Part shown: positions 1 through 13,000 of the stretch, piece after piece
Position numbering within the stretch: the stretch's first letter is position 1
How the letters are laid out: each line of letters begins with the position of its first letter
Source: Paraspadella gotoi
Taxonomy: Eukaryota; Chaetognatha
DNA: 64,000 nt
Assembly (NCBI GenBank): GCA_051294375.1
Contig: CM119263.1
Span: forward strand, 24,099,657-24,163,656
Reading direction: 5' to 3'
The notes under the pieces: model-generated
The model's input: the letters and a program-made list of their open reading frames with translations, nothing else
Database searches by the model: none
Told to the model about the DNA's origin: nothing
Translations under genes and position numbers: made by a program

Positions 1-259
1 CTCAGCTCAGGTTTTTGCGTCGGGCATTGCAACTTATTGCTAACAAAAAGTTTCACACTTTAGCATCAATGACTTCGGTTGCAGAGATTGAATCTAGAAT
101 CGGATTTCGACTTCAACACGGAACCAAATTGTCTGGAATTCGCAGTCTGAGTTGCAGGATGGAACACGAATTGTAATCGGAGTTGAAAACCACGTTGAAG
201 ACCGAGTAATTCAGAGCGGAGGAGGAGAGAAGAGAAGAGAGAGAGATGAGGAGAGAGAT

Positions 260-320
<61 letters not shown>

Positions 321-651
321 TTTCAACCCAGAATTACAAATAAAATATGCGATTGGATTGAAGTTAAAAGAGAGAGTAAAACAGATGAACTATGTCCTTT
401 AAACTTTATCAACAGTACAGAGAGTATTATCCGTATGAAATGACTTTTTATCTGGGATTTACGTACCTCAGTAAAACTCATAACCAGTGAGGCCGTAATA
501 TTAGATTTCAGAATTCAGCGACCAGAAATCAGCTTATTGACATCCTTTCCAATTCTTCACCTCAAATCACGGCACCGAAAGAAAGAACGGATTTGGGATT
601 CATTATATCCGCATTTCCGATGTAGAGGAAAAAGATGAGGTCACGACGAAG
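1..651. repeat. Direct duplication, copy 1 (left of gap)
   Basis: This block matches 1459-2044 in the same orientation and order. Shared landmarks are the GCGTCGGGCATTG motif, the phrase TTTCACACTTTAGCATCAAT, a (GA)n tract, and the end around GAGGTCACGA. The copies differ mainly by one- and two-base indels. The copy is cut by the window start and ends just before the N gap at 667. Two such copies beside a gap look like unmerged contig ends or haplotypes rather than a biological duplication. No gene is seen in it. Confidence 0.8.
260..320. repeat. (GA)n microsatellite
   Basis: GA dinucleotide tract with a few GAAA interruptions, lying inside the duplicated block. It produces spurious RERERE/SLSLSL reading frames. 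Confidence 0.9.
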
Positions 652-666
652 CGTCATCTCTTCTCT

Positions 667-691
667 NNNNNNNNNNNNNNNNNNNNNNNNN
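667..691. other. Assembly gap (25 N)
   Basis: Twenty-five Ns. The flanking sequence on both sides belongs to a direct duplication, so the true gap size is unknown and may be negative. Confidence 0.99.
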
Positions 692-812
692 GAAAAGAAA
701 GAAAGAACAAAAAAAAGAAATAAAAAAATGGAGAAAGAAAGAAAAAAGGGAAAAAAATCACAGAAATAAAAAAAAGAAAGAACGAAAGACAGAAAGAAAT
801 GAGAAAAGAAAA

Positions 813-868
<56 letters not shown>

Positions 869-905
869 AAAGGAACCAAGAGCGAAAAAGAAAGAGGGAG
901 GTCGT
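692..905. repeat. Purine-rich (GAAA)n tract
   Basis: Almost pure purine strand with a regular (GAAA)n core at about 814-871. The lysine/glutamate or Phe/Ser reading frames through it are repeat artefacts. Confidence 0.9.
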
Positions 906-1458
906 TGATTACGAGAAAACGAATCGAAAGGAAACCGGATTTCGCGACCCTGATTACCAATTAAAACCGGAAGCGAAAGAGAGGGCGTTGATTGTGTTTA
1001 TGTGCCGCGAGGGGGCATGCGGTGGAAGGGGATTCGCTGATTGGAGGAAATAGAAGAACCTTGATTGGTTGAGGTCGGTTATGAGATTAAAACATTTTGA
1101 TGAAATGGAGAAAGGAAGAGGGATTTTGATTTAGATTCAAGCTTTTCGCTAAATTGTAAGTAAATACTGGAAGAGCAGAAACGATTATTTTGAGAATGTA
1201 AAGAATTGAAAATCTTAGGCGAGAACATGGCTTGCTAGAGAAAAATGATTTGTTAAAAAAAGATTAAAATTATCGGTTGTGCGGTGAAGAAGAATGATAA
1301 ATGCAGACAGCCTTGTGTCGAAGGCCATCGGGCGTGAACTCACATAATCTCAAGCGATTGCTTCTCAAGTTAAAATGTCGTAAATCGACTGAAAATCGAT
1401 TAAATGGATGAAAATCGTGAAACAAAGAAGAAAATAGATGGAGAAAGTTTCACAATGA

Positions 1459-1667
1459 CTCAGCTTCAGGTTTTGCGTCGGGCATTGAACTTTATTGTAC
1501 AAAAAGTTTCACACTTTAGCATCAATGACTTCGGTGAGAGTTGAATCTAGAATTCGGATTCGACTCAACACGGAACCAAATGTCTTTGAATTCGCGTCTG
1601 AGTTGCAGGTGGAACACGAATTTGTAATCGGAGTGAAAACCAACGTTGAGACCGAGTAATTCAGAGC

Positions 1668-1714
<47 letters not shown>

Positions 1715-2044
1715 AACCCAGAATTACAAATAAAATATGCGATTGGATTGAAGTAAAAGAGAGAGTAAAACAGATGAACTATGTCCTTTAAACTTTATCA
1801 ACAGTACAGAGAGTATTATCAGTATGAAATGTACTTTTATTCTGGGATTTACTTACCTCAGTAAAACTCATAACCAGTTGGCCGAATTATTAGATTTCAG
1901 AATCAGCGACCGAAATCACTTATTGACAATCCTTTCCAATTCTTCACCTCAAATCACGGACCGGAAAAGAAAGAATCGGATTTGGATTCAAATTATATCC
2001 GATTTCCGATGTAGAGGAAAAGATGAGGTCACGATCGAAGCGTC
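1459..2044. repeat. Direct duplication, copy 2 (right of gap)
   Basis: Second copy of 1-651, diverging from it after the GAGGTCACGATCGAAGCGTC phrase. It includes its own (GA)n tract at about 1671-1710. The stretch 906-1458 between the copies is ordinary AT-rich sequence with no gene that I can support. Confidence 0.8.
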
Positions 2045-2714
2045 AAACCGGAAGTGAAGTTCTGTGTGAGCGCGTGCTCTGTCTGGTCACTGTGTCCGTC
2101 AAAACGAGTGCTGAGATTGGAACCAGGCTTGGGTGTTTTTCACACCTCCAGGTCGCTTAATGGCCATTGGCCAATTCTCTCGCTTTGTTACTTGAGGGGA
2201 TCGATCTGAGAAAGCAATGTCCTTTTGAGGGTTGAACTGTGCGATGTTGGCGACGCTATCTCACGAAGCGACGGCGAGTAATGATGTATGAGTCAAAAAT
2301 AATGGATGACTTCTATTTTTTTTTTGCTCCCGCTATCTATACTTCACACTCGCTGGGTCTCTCCAACGCCGACGCGTCGAAGGAAAGACATAAAAAATAA
2401 ATTGGATTTAATTCGAATCGGAGATGGCGTCGGTGTCGTTGTCATTCGTTGTCGGCGTTAATGTCAATCGTCGAAGTCGGCGACGGCGATGGCGACGAGG
2501 CCCGGTGATACTATTAAAGCCCCTGAACAAACAATGGAATTTGAAATGAACGAATTTACGCAGGGAAATTATTTCTCTTTCTCTCTCTCTCTCTCTCTCC
2601 CAGTTTTACTCCTTCACATAATGACGAGACCGTCTTTTCTTTTTCCTCTCGCTTCGATACGAGACGTCAAAGTACAGCTTCGTCACCTTGAATTTCGAGG
2701 CACCACATTTCCAC
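2045..2714. other. No supported gene
   Basis: Mixed sequence with short GGCGAC-type runs at about 2420-2500 and a short CT tract near 2576-2600. An open frame starts at 2489 but runs into the minisatellite and is not accepted as a gene. Confidence 0.5.
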
Positions 2715-3100
2715 TCCCGTCTTTACAGTCTCCCCCACAGTCTCCCCACGGCCCAGAGTTCTTACAGTTTCCCCCCAGTCTCCCCGAGCGCCCGCAGAGT
2801 CCCCACCAGGTGTCAGTCTCCAAACGGACAGAGTCTCCCCACACGGTCTCTCCACGACCCAAGAAAGATTCCCCCGTCACCCCACATCCGCCCACGTCTC
2901 CCCCACAGTCTCTCCACCGTCCCCAAGGAGGCTCCCACAGTCCTTCCACGCCCAAACAGTCTCTCCCCCCACCCAGGTTCTCCCCACGGCCCACAGTTAT
3001 CTCCCCACCAGTCTTCCCGGCCCACAGGTTCCCACGCCCAGGTCTTCCCCACAGTCTCCCCCACGTCCCCACATAGTCTCTCCACGACCTCATTCGACGC
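2715..3100. repeat. C-rich minisatellite, degenerate CAGTCTCCCCAC units
   Basis: About thirty degenerate units of roughly 11-13 bases built around CCCACAGTCTC. The low stop-codon density keeps several frames open on both strands, giving SPH-rich or WGETV-rich conceptual proteins. That is expected of a C-rich repeat and is not evidence of coding. Confidence 0.8.
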
Positions 3101-3248
3101 CAATAAATTTCGCGTTTCTCGTCCTCGTCCCTCCCCCATCGCATCGCGCTTGAGGAAATCTGTCGCGTAAACCCGATCCTCCCGTTCCCTCGCCTGTTGA
3201 ATATTTAATTTCCTTCTTGTCCACCGCAGCCTCGGTCTCTCTCCTCTC

Positions 3249-3312
3249 ATCTCTCTCTCTCTCTCTCTCTCGCCTCTCTCTCGCTCTCTCCGCTCTCTCT
3301 CTCTCTCTCATC
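3249..3312. repeat. (CT)n microsatellite
   Basis: Interrupted CT dinucleotide tract. Confidence 0.85.
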
Positions 3313-3585
3313 TCAACACTCCACTCATCCCGACTAGAAAATCTGAATTGAAATTTGAATAGTGAAAAATCAAACGAAGGAAGATGAAAATAAACAGCTC
3401 GCCCAGCCGCGACGGAGAGTCGGCAAGTAAGGCTGTGCCTTACGACGGTTTTGGGAAAAGCCGCCGAGTGGAGTTTGAGGCGGTCGATGGTCGTTCCACG
3501 TGTGCTAACGAAGAAGGGTGTGTTGTTGTGAAAAATTAAAACATGTCAAAACAATGCCCCGGGCAGAAGTACGGATGCGGAAAAA

Positions 3586-3700
3586 GCGTGACAATAAAGA
3601 AACAGCCAATTCACCCCGACAGTGCGGCCCAGAAAGGCACGCTCGGCGCAAATGCCCGTGCGGCAGCCCCACCGACCGAGTAAAAGCGCCGGAGCCACCC
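3586..3700. repeat. Dispersed repeat, copy 1
   Basis: Aligns in the same orientation with 15888-15997, 12 kb away. Matching landmarks in order are TGACAATAAA-AAACAGC, AATTCACCC, the identical 16-mer CACGCTCGGCGCAAAT, ACCGA-TAAA-GCG and GAGCCACCC. Substitutions as well as indels separate the copies, so this is a genuine old repeat family rather than an assembly duplicate. Family unknown; the finding on this pair discusses a possible LTR-element origin. Confidence 0.7.
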
Positions 3701-5280
3701 TCTCTCTCGCACAAAGTCGGACGGTTTTTTTTTTGTTTTGTTTGCAAATTTAATTTTTACCAGGTTTCGTCTCCTTCCATTCGGGTCCTCCGCTTCAGAC
3801 AAAAGGATCGACTCAAGCGTTTGCGCGGCCCTGCACCTCTGCCGACGTAACCAACGACCGGACACAGCCATTCCCACCACTACAAACATGAACGCTCAGT
3901 TCCTCGCGAGTGCCTGCTGCCACGGGATAAGAAATGTCCCTCTCCTCCAAAACCATTCATTTGTTTCTTTCTCTTCTTTCTCTTACCGTCCGATCCGTGT
4001 GGACGTGCTATGTTTCTTGGCGCCTGTCTAGGCATTACCACCGCTTCAAGGCGAGACGTATCGAATCACAACAACGACCTTCTCCCATGGCCGAAGCCCA
4101 TCGGCGCGTGAATCTTCGAAACCAGTTCGCACTCGTTTTCTCTTGTGGGAAACGCCGAACCTCGAATCGAAATAAGCGCAGAAATATTCGCCAACGCCGG
4201 CCAAGGACGGACGCCCAAAATCACCCGCCCAGCGGCTGGCGTGCCCTCTCCAAACTTAACTCCCTCCTGCAAGGATCAAGATAACTAACAATTCAACAAC
4301 ATATCTTATAACAATAAAAAAGAAATGAGGATTCTCTAACCTAATCATTATCCCCTTCTTCCTGGCATAAGCCAGTACGTACCTGAACAGATACATCCTT
4401 CCTATTTGCTGATATAATTTCTCTGCTTGTGCTCGCCCGAACGCAAAATTCTTATCACTATCTCTGAATTATGTTCCTTGAACCTCTCTGAGCCTCCGCT
4501 TCGAGTGGATCTTGATTTAACACCTTGACAGCCATCGACCGAGCCTCCAGGCTAATTCACCGTAGTAACCAACCACTTTTTTCAAACCTTAAATGTTTAC
4601 CATCATAACTCGCTCCACTGCAGGAAGGTGAGTTATATCATAACCGAAAACAAATTCGTATCCCGTCACAGTCTCTCTTCTCGTGGTCCCATTCCTATGG
4701 GCCGGTAGCAACATAGGCTATGTGTTCTTCCGAAATAGAGAGAAGGACGCGCCGGCGTTAAAAACCCAATCTAGTCGCTGGCTGGGTTAAGCGTGGTATT
4801 CATTCACCTCCCATCTTATTTTCCCTGTGCTAACAATCCACCTTCCTTCGTAACTTATACATAGTAGCTTCTATCCATTCAACCCACATTCTGACCTAAA
4901 TTGACTCACGGGACCGACTTCCTGTCCAAATTGCTTTACAGGTTCTCTCTCAGTATTTCAGCCCCCACTCCGCTTCCACCCTCTTTCGGAATTCCCACTT
5001 TTCTCCGCCAAGCCCCTCTCTAACCTCATTCCCCAACCTTTCCCTAATTAATTCTTCCTCGGCCTGCGCAGGAGATAAGTGACATCGCAATGAGATTAAC
5101 TCGAGGAACTTCTCCGTTGGTAGCGTTCTAATTAGGTTCACTCAAAAATTCCAAGACGGACGCAACCCCGTTTACTCCTCTTCGAGACCAAGAGTCCTTT
5201 TTTTCGGATTCCGCTATCTTTTGCTGACCACCGCTGCCTCACAATCATCCCTCGTTAAAAATTCCCTGTCTATGTTTTCG
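3701..5280. other. No supported gene apart from a weak minus-strand ORF
   Basis: Fairly GC-balanced sequence with several overlapping short open frames in all directions (about 3500-4290) and no convincing splice-bounded exon. I see no tRNA or rRNA signature. Confidence 0.4.
4950..5141 (-). CDS. Possible coding relic, unknown
   Basis: Minus-strand open frame of about 63 codons bounded by stops on both sides, with no ATG start (GTG directly after a stop). The conceptual peptide is charged and helix-prone, rich in Glu, Arg and Leu, with mixed codon use unlike the surrounding simple repeats. It could be a fragment of a degraded mobile-element protein or an exon, but I see no recognisable motif and no clear splice sites. 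It may also be a chance frame. Confidence 0.18.
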   Translation of the reverse strand: MNLIRTLPTEKFLELISLRCHLSPAQAEEELIRERLGNEVREGLGGEKWEFRKRVEAEWGLKY

Positions 5281-5330
5281 TCTCGCCGCCTCCGCCGCCT
5301 CCGCCGCCTCCGCCGCCTCCCGCCGCCGTT
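5281..5330. repeat. (GCCGCCTCC)n short tandem repeat
   Basis: Four to five copies of a 9-mer directly before the 70-bp satellite. Confidence 0.85.
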
Positions 5331-5333
5331 CGC

Positions 5334-7015
5334 ACAGACATCAGTTTCACATCCGACCACGGGAAAAAATTCCTACCACTCCGTTACCCTTCCTACCGAG
5401 TACCCAGGACCATCGTTTTCACACCGAACCACGGAAAAATTCCTACCACCATCCGTTACCCTTCTACCGAGTACACAGGGAACCATCAGTTATCACATCG
5501 ACCACGGAAAAATTCTTAACCACCTCCGTTACCCTTCCTACGAGTACACAGGACCATCAGTATTCACATCCGACCACGAAAATTCCTGACCACCTCCGTT
5601 ACCCTTCCTACCGAGTACACCAAGGACCATCAGTTTCCACATCCGACCACGGAAAAATCCTACCACCTCCGTTACCCTTCCTACCGAGTACACAGACCAT
5701 CAGTTTCACATCCGACCACGGAAAAATTCCACCACCTCCGTTTACCCTTCCTACCGAGGTACACAGACCATCAGTCTTCCAAATCGACCACGGAAAAATT
5801 TCTACCACCTCCGTTACCCCTTTCCTACCGGAGTACACAGACCATTCAGTTTCACATCCGACCACGGAAAAATTCCACCCACCTCCGTTACCCTTCCTAC
5901 CGAGTATCACAGACCATCAGTTTCACATCCGACCTACGGGAAAATTCCTACCACCCCGTTACCCTCTTACCGAGTACACAGACCATCAGTTTCACATCCG
6001 ACACGAAAAATTCTACACCTCCACCTCCTACGAGTACACAGACCCAGCACATCCACCACGGAAAAATTCCTACCACCTCCGTTACCCTTGCCTTACCGAG
6101 TACACAGACACATCAGTATTTCACATCCGAACCACGGAAATATTCCTACCACGCTTCCGTTTACCCTTCCTACCGAGTACACAGACCATCAGTTTTCACA
6201 TACGACCACGGAAAAAATTTCCTATCCACCTCCGTTACCCTTCCTTACCTGAGTAACACAGATCCATCAGTTCACATCCGACCACGGAAAAATTTCCTAC
6301 CACCTCCGTTTACCCTTCCTACCGAGTACACAGACCATCAGTTTCACATCCGACCACGGAAAAATTCCTACCACCTCCGTACCCTTCCTACGAGTACAAG
6401 ACACAGTTTCACATCCGACCACGGAAAAATTCTAACCACCTCGTTACCCTTCCTACGAGTACACAGGACATCATGGCCACCCGACCACCGGAAAATTCCT
6501 ACCACCTCCGTTACCTCCTACGAGTACACAGGACCATCAGTTTCACATCCGACCACGGAAAAATTCCTACCACCTGCCGTTACCCTCCTACCGAGTACAT
6601 CAAGACCATCAGTTTTCACATCGACACGGGGAAAAATTCCACCACTCCGGTTACCCTTCTACGAGTACACAGACTCATAGATATACACATCCGACACGGA
6701 AAATTCTCCACCTCCGTTACCCTTCTACCGAGTACACAGACCATCAGTTCACATCCGACCACGGAAAAATTCTACCACTCGTTACCCTTCCCTACGAGTA
6801 CACAGGACCAATCAGTTTTCACATCCGACACGGAAAAATTCCACCACCTCGTTACCCTTCTACGAGTACACAGACCATCAGTTTCACATCCAACCACAAG
6901 GAAAAATTCCTACCACCTTCGTTTACCCTTCCTACCCGAGTACACAGACCATCAGTTTCACATACGACCACGGAAAAAAATTCCCTACCACCTCCGTTTA
7001 CCCGTTTCCTACCTA
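5334..7015. repeat. Tandem satellite, ~70-bp unit, ~24 copies
   Basis: Head-to-tail array with consensus phases ACAGACCATCAGTTTCACAT, CCGACCACGGAAAAATTCCT, ACCACCTCCGTTACCC and TTCCTACCGAGTAC, about 70 bases per unit. Units differ mainly by single-base indels and homopolymer length changes, with few substitutions, which points to long-read error on a homogeneous array. Open frames through it are artefacts. The array begins after a (GCCGCCTCC)n run and ends abruptly in AT-rich DNA. Confidence 0.95.
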
Positions 7016-10000
7016 ATGCTCTTGGGATCTAGCCGCCATCCCCCACCACCGGTTTCGTCATACTTTGATTAAATTAAAAAATTATTGTAATAAGCCCAGA
7101 GTTAATTTTTATTTGGAGTCTTTGACAATCTTTAAAGAAAAAATTGTCAAAATATTTTTTCTCTGTCACATCCTCATTAATTGTACATATTTTAGCCAAT
7201 TAAAAAATGTTCTATGTGAAAATTGCTTTTTGTATAAAAAAAAAAGTTCTCAGCATTATTATCTATACTACATATGTAAATTGGATTATATTAGTTTTGA
7301 GAGGATGCTTCCAGACGTTTCAATTTCAAAATGCTTATTCTTGACTTTTTTGATTAAAGTTGTTTTATGTTTATTTATATTGGAATAATTTGCAACGATT
7401 GATTAAGAACTAACTCAGTGAAAATCAAATCACCACATGACAAAAACAATTCTAACAAGGAATGGTTAATTCATATTTATTGCGCCGCGTGACTGCCTTT
7501 ACACGTATTTCTCATGAATGACATGACATGAGGGACATTGACATGACTTGACTGAATGACTTACAACGGATTTTTGATGCGAATTTACGACAAAAGTAAG
7601 ATAAATTAATAATTAAATAAATAAATAATAAAATGTAAAGAGTAGATAAATAAAATTTTATTTAGATAAATATCAAGAGATGACAAATTTAAAGATCTCT
7701 CATCTGCGATTAGTCTTCACAATCAAATTTCTTTTCCCTCACCTCCACTCTCTCATCTCTGTCAGTAAACCGGGTGAACTTAAACTTATTCCTCCACAGT
7801 CTCGGACCAACATAATCCAATAATCTACAATTCTTTGTTAGGAAAGAACTTTTTATATATAATAAACATATAACATCTGCTCTCTCGAGGCTCTCTCTCC
7901 TCTCTTCTTCTTTCCGTCTTCTCTCCGTGGTCCTCCGTTCTCTTTCTGTTGAAAGGGTTAGAATAAGCTGTCCTCTCCCTCTGTACGGGATCTTCTGGCA
8001 AAAAATTTAACGGCGATCGTTACGTTTTTTGAAAACTTATGCTTTATTTTTAGGCGAATCTGCTATTTCCTAGCAGATCCGTACTCGGTAAAAATAATTC
8101 ACTTTGTCGCTCACGTCTGTACCGACCCAACCTCGTAGTTGTCGGGGCACAGCTCACTGAAATATGATTCATTGTCAGAACATCGAGTTAGATAAATTAG
8201 GTGCAAAAAAAAACAGATGTCCGTCCGTTCCGCCCGTCCGCCACCGTCAAGAATCCGTCCATACCCATCTACTTTAGAAAAAACACCAATTAATCAGTGC
8301 AATTGGATGGTGAATTGGAATGAAATTTTGTGGTGTGATAACAGGTAAAGGGAATAAGGCGTAGTTGGAAAGTCTACATTCACGTATAAATTATAGAAAG
8401 TCAATTATGAACAAACATACCAATCATGTGAATATTAATTTGTAAAAAAAATTTAATTTTATGTTTTTTTATTTTCGCAGTAGGCTTATTATATATATAG
8501 TACTATCCTTATTAAAAAAAATCGAAAAATTTTCAAATAGTGGCTTTTCTTAATGATTCAGATTTGAATTTCTCAGTCAAAAGTGATAAAAGAAAATTAT
8601 TAAATCATTTTTAAAATTATGTCATTTTCTATTAAGTCGGTGTTAAAACTTTAAAAAACTATATTTAAATAATATAAAAAATTAAATAGTAATTCAGGAC
8701 TTAAAATATAGGCTATTTTCTAATTTTTGACCCACTTAATGAAGGAATTTTTCGGAGAAAAAGACGTCACTTAGGATTTCTATTATTTATTTCAAAACTA
8801 TTAGATTATGACAAATCCAAAAATCTGTCCAAAATACTAGAAAAAAAACTGTTGATATGAAAATCATATTAGAACAATTATATCGGAATTTAGATCAAAG
8901 TACTAAGTATAATAAATATGGTCCAAACAAATAAACTAATAACTGCCAGTGAAAAATTTAGTAAAAAATTTTATACATAATATCAATTATTATTGCATAA
9001 ATGTTCATAAGTATTCAAAAAAATATGTGTTCGCTCATCCTCCTTCTCTCACCGACTCTTTGAAAATTAAAGATATTGAAAGCTTAATGGATTTGTACTA
9101 CGCCATTTAGTAGGGGATCAGTGTGTGCAATTAGAGCTGAAGGGTATATTGAAGGTTTCTCTCGCGCAAAATCGTCCAGTGGAAGATTAGAGTTAAATGC
9201 TGAAAAAAACAAAAAATATTTTTCACTATCATTACCACCAATTACTCATGAGTGGACTGGGCTGCGATTGACTTGAAATTTTTGTATTTGGCCCAAGGTA
9301 TTAGCACAAGGTGTGTGATTAAACTGGAAATAAAGTTTGCCGAATGGAATCCCTTTGAGTGCAGAATGATGTTTAAATGGCACAAAAAACACACAAAAAA
9401 CCTAGTTTCACCTAATTGATTTATTGCATATCTTTCTCCTTCCTTATCATATAGAATGCTCATGCAAGAAGAGCTGGTACCTTACTTAAATCAAATAGTT
9501 AATAAATCAATTAATAATCAATTACTCAATTAATAACAAAACTGATAAGTCAGTGCAATCTAATTCAAAATCACAATTGTTATCGACATTATTCTCATCG
9601 CGTCATTGCTTTATTAGTGGCACGGAGAAAGACCTAAACCAATACATTTGCAGATCGAAATTAACTAATTATTTGACCTAATTAATATTATTAACTTTGA
9701 ATTATTTAATTATTAATGACATTAATGTACAGATATCGACATTGTTTTTCCTAACATTCCGATCAGTTAGCAGGATAATTCGGCACTATTCTTGCCTTAT
9801 TCCCCGTACCGTTCAATTTTTCCCCAAAATTGTTAATGACCATTATCACCAAACGGCACACCGATTATCATAAAATAACAAAGACAATTCCATCGTTCAT
9901 GAATATATATCATCTATACCAAAACTCTGACCGTAGTCTTTTACCACTACTTTAAAATCTAACATGAGAGTAGTTAATTATATCGTCAATATTAATTTTG

Positions 10001-13000
10001 AAAGCCTTCAGCTAAACGTTTTTTACGTAATATCTCTAATGCACCTTTGGTAGTAAAACTTCATATTGCCCAAAAATTATTTTTGACCAACTAGCAGCCT
10101 AACAGATGCCTAAGTCAGCTTAACGTTCTATTAAGGAGTGTGACCATCCACACATTAATATGACAACAGATCAAATAAAACAATCAAATATACTGCGAAT
10201 AATTGTTAAAAGTGTTATAGGCATCGCAGAGTGGGAAGGCGGGAAAGTTGCCACAGAACCGTCATTTCCTCGCTCGTGCCTTTCCGCCTATCTCTCTCAT
10301 CTACATATTATCTTCCCGCCATCTCTTGTCTCTGTCTCTCTTCTCCCCATCTTAAAGCACCGTCACTCATCACGAGGGCCATTACACAAATTGTCCTTGT
10401 CCTTCACTCCATATTAGTATAGCAAATCTTCCTTCCCTCTGATCTCTCTCTCTTCTCTCTCTCTCTAGCTGTGTCTCTCTCAACCTCAACATACTCATTT
10501 CTACATCTACAATGTGTATGAAGGCCTCTGCTACATAGACAGAGAGTAAACCATATCTGTGGCTTAATAAACACTCTGCTGTAGTGAACCCGGTCTCGTC
10601 TTAATCTCAACTCAGTAATAACCTTGAATCTGACTGGATATAACAAAATCTGGTAGCCCTTAAATCTTTCTAGTAAAATTTTTTTGTGATTGAAACCGAG
10701 AGTATACTGGCAAGACCTAATATATCTTTCGCTTCAATACTCAAAGAGAACGATGAGTCATTCCGGTGTGATCTCACCCATATAAAGCAAGTGGCTAGCG
10801 TGTATCAACTAGATAAAGAGCATAGAATCAGATGTAATCGATCGCCCGGCGCGAGATGAAACACAGACAAGATAAATGACGAAGAACACCTTGTGAAAAA
10901 GAAATTAGATTGGATTTTCCTTGAAAATCAGTTAGGTTATTTTCCTCTTATATATTCTCTTCGAATTTTCTCTTTTAAACGATGCACAATCAGCGAACAT
11001 GTCACTGTTCTCTTTTTGCCTAAAACAGCTAATCCGCCCCGAGAAAATGGTGAGATTTGATACAAGACTCTCAAAACCTACATCCTAGTTGCCGTTCTTA
11101 AGTAATAAATCATATATATCTGTCTGATTAAACATCCGCTAAACGACCCTCTCAAAGACAAAAAAGTCCAATAAATGTTAAATTTAAGAATTAACAATTT
11201 TTAAGCAAGTTTTTTTCATAAAATTGCTTTGCTTTTTAAATTAATTCGATGTGAATCTAAAACTATTCATAGCTTATTTAAAGAGAGAAGAATGATATAC
11301 TTTAAATCGATATATAAATAGATCAAAATTTTCTTTTGTAGGGGTAGTGATAGAGTGGCTAGGAGGTAAAACTTTGTCTCGCCAGGTGTCATCTTCAAAA
11401 TAGGAAAGACTAGGTAAAGGTGTACCAGAAAAAGAACTAGGATGGAATAAATAAATCTTATTCATATTATTATTTGCTCTTTCCTCGCGTGTGGTTATTG
11501 ACCGCCTGTAACGAAATTGTGGAATTGGCACAGTATATAATTAATAAAATATTTTTCTTGTATATATGAGAATGTGCCAGACGTTCGGAGAAATCTGCGG
11601 TTGAGATGGCGACGCTCTGGCTGGTCGGCGTCCACCGCTTCTTGCTGCCTATGCTTCGTTTACAATTCGCCTTCTTAACGATATTTTCATTTAGAATTAT
11701 GCCAATCAAACTAGGGTCTCTCTCACTCATAGAGAGGAGCGTCATAGAGCGCGACTCATGCCAGAAGGATTCTGTTCATAAAAAAAACGCATGTGATAAG
11801 CACAGAGCTTAAAACGGGAGATTATAGAGACTATTTTGGTCTCGGTCCACTTGGTCTGCTGCTCCGTACGGGTGGATCGAAATTGAAGAGAGAGAACAGA
11901 AAAAAGAAAACAAGAACGACTTGAAAGAAAAGATTTATAATAGACGACGGGTTTCTGCGAGACTTGGTACTCAAATGAACACAAAAGAAAAAAACCGGAC
12001 CTTATTTATTGTCAAGAAATTGTGGGATTTTTGTTTATCGAAAAAAAATAAAAGGATATACTCTCTCATCTCATCCTGGCAGTCTGAAAAGATTGTCAAC
12101 ACTCGTGCATCTTTCCTCTGCCCGCCTCGCCTGTGCGAAACGACTCGGAGACGCCACTAAGGCTCTGCGTGCTTTGTGTCCAGTAAATATGTTTTCGCTC
12201 GTTTGTTGTCTTCTTTTTAATCTCCGCTAAAGTTATCTGGTACCCTCGGGTAAAGTTATCCGCATTGCGCACCGACTGGCACTACGAGTGTTTCTCCAAT
12301 GTATATGAACGAATATTATTCTTCCTCTATACTTGACAATGACGAAAGACAAAAAAATTAAGAGCACTCCCTCTCACATCCACACATCTTTGAGGACAGA
12401 GGGATATAACTCGAATAATCATTAATGAAGAAGTGAATAAGATAAGCAATGCAAACAGAAGAAGGAACACGGGAGAATGCGGGGATGAGATATTCGATGG
12501 AAACGGAGAAGGACTTGAGGCGGTAGAACTCCTGACCTCGGAGCGGAATGAATACTCAAACAGAAACTGGGCTGAGGATGAAAATAGTATTATTCGGAGC
12601 TGAGTTATAAAACAAACGGGGGTGTAGCAAACATCGAGCAGAGCTTTTTGTCTTTAGATATGAGAAGCGTGTGAATTAGTACATAAAAAGATGGTCTGGA
12701 TGCTCCTCGAAGCGTAAGGAAAACGTAAAAAAAGAAAGATAATACGGGAATAAATCCCTATTGCTATGCAACTGAATATACTTTGTTGTTATCAGGGGCC
12801 AGTGAAATGGGAAAAAAAAAAAAGCCCCTCTCCGGCTCCCGGCCGGAAACAGAAAGAAAGACACTTTCGGACACCTATCTCACAGATGATGCCCAGGCGA
12901 CGACAGACGAAATCCACGACGAGACAGTCGATGTTGCCCTCTCCCTCTCGTTGCGGAAGCACTTCATTTGAACGAGAAGGTGCTCAATAAAAATCCACAC

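Noticed and set aside
2489-3076. Plus-strand ATG frame of 195 codons, Pro/Ser/His-rich
   Set aside because: Most of it is the CAGTCTCCCCAC minisatellite, and overlapping frames on both strands are also open, as expected from low stop density.
5334-7015. CRISPR-like array
   Set aside because: Units of about 70 bp are contiguous and similar along their whole length, with no unique spacers; this is a eukaryotic satellite.
6473-7072. Plus-strand frame of 199 codons through the satellite
   Set aside because: Open only because indels shift the 70-bp unit; no consistent frame across units.
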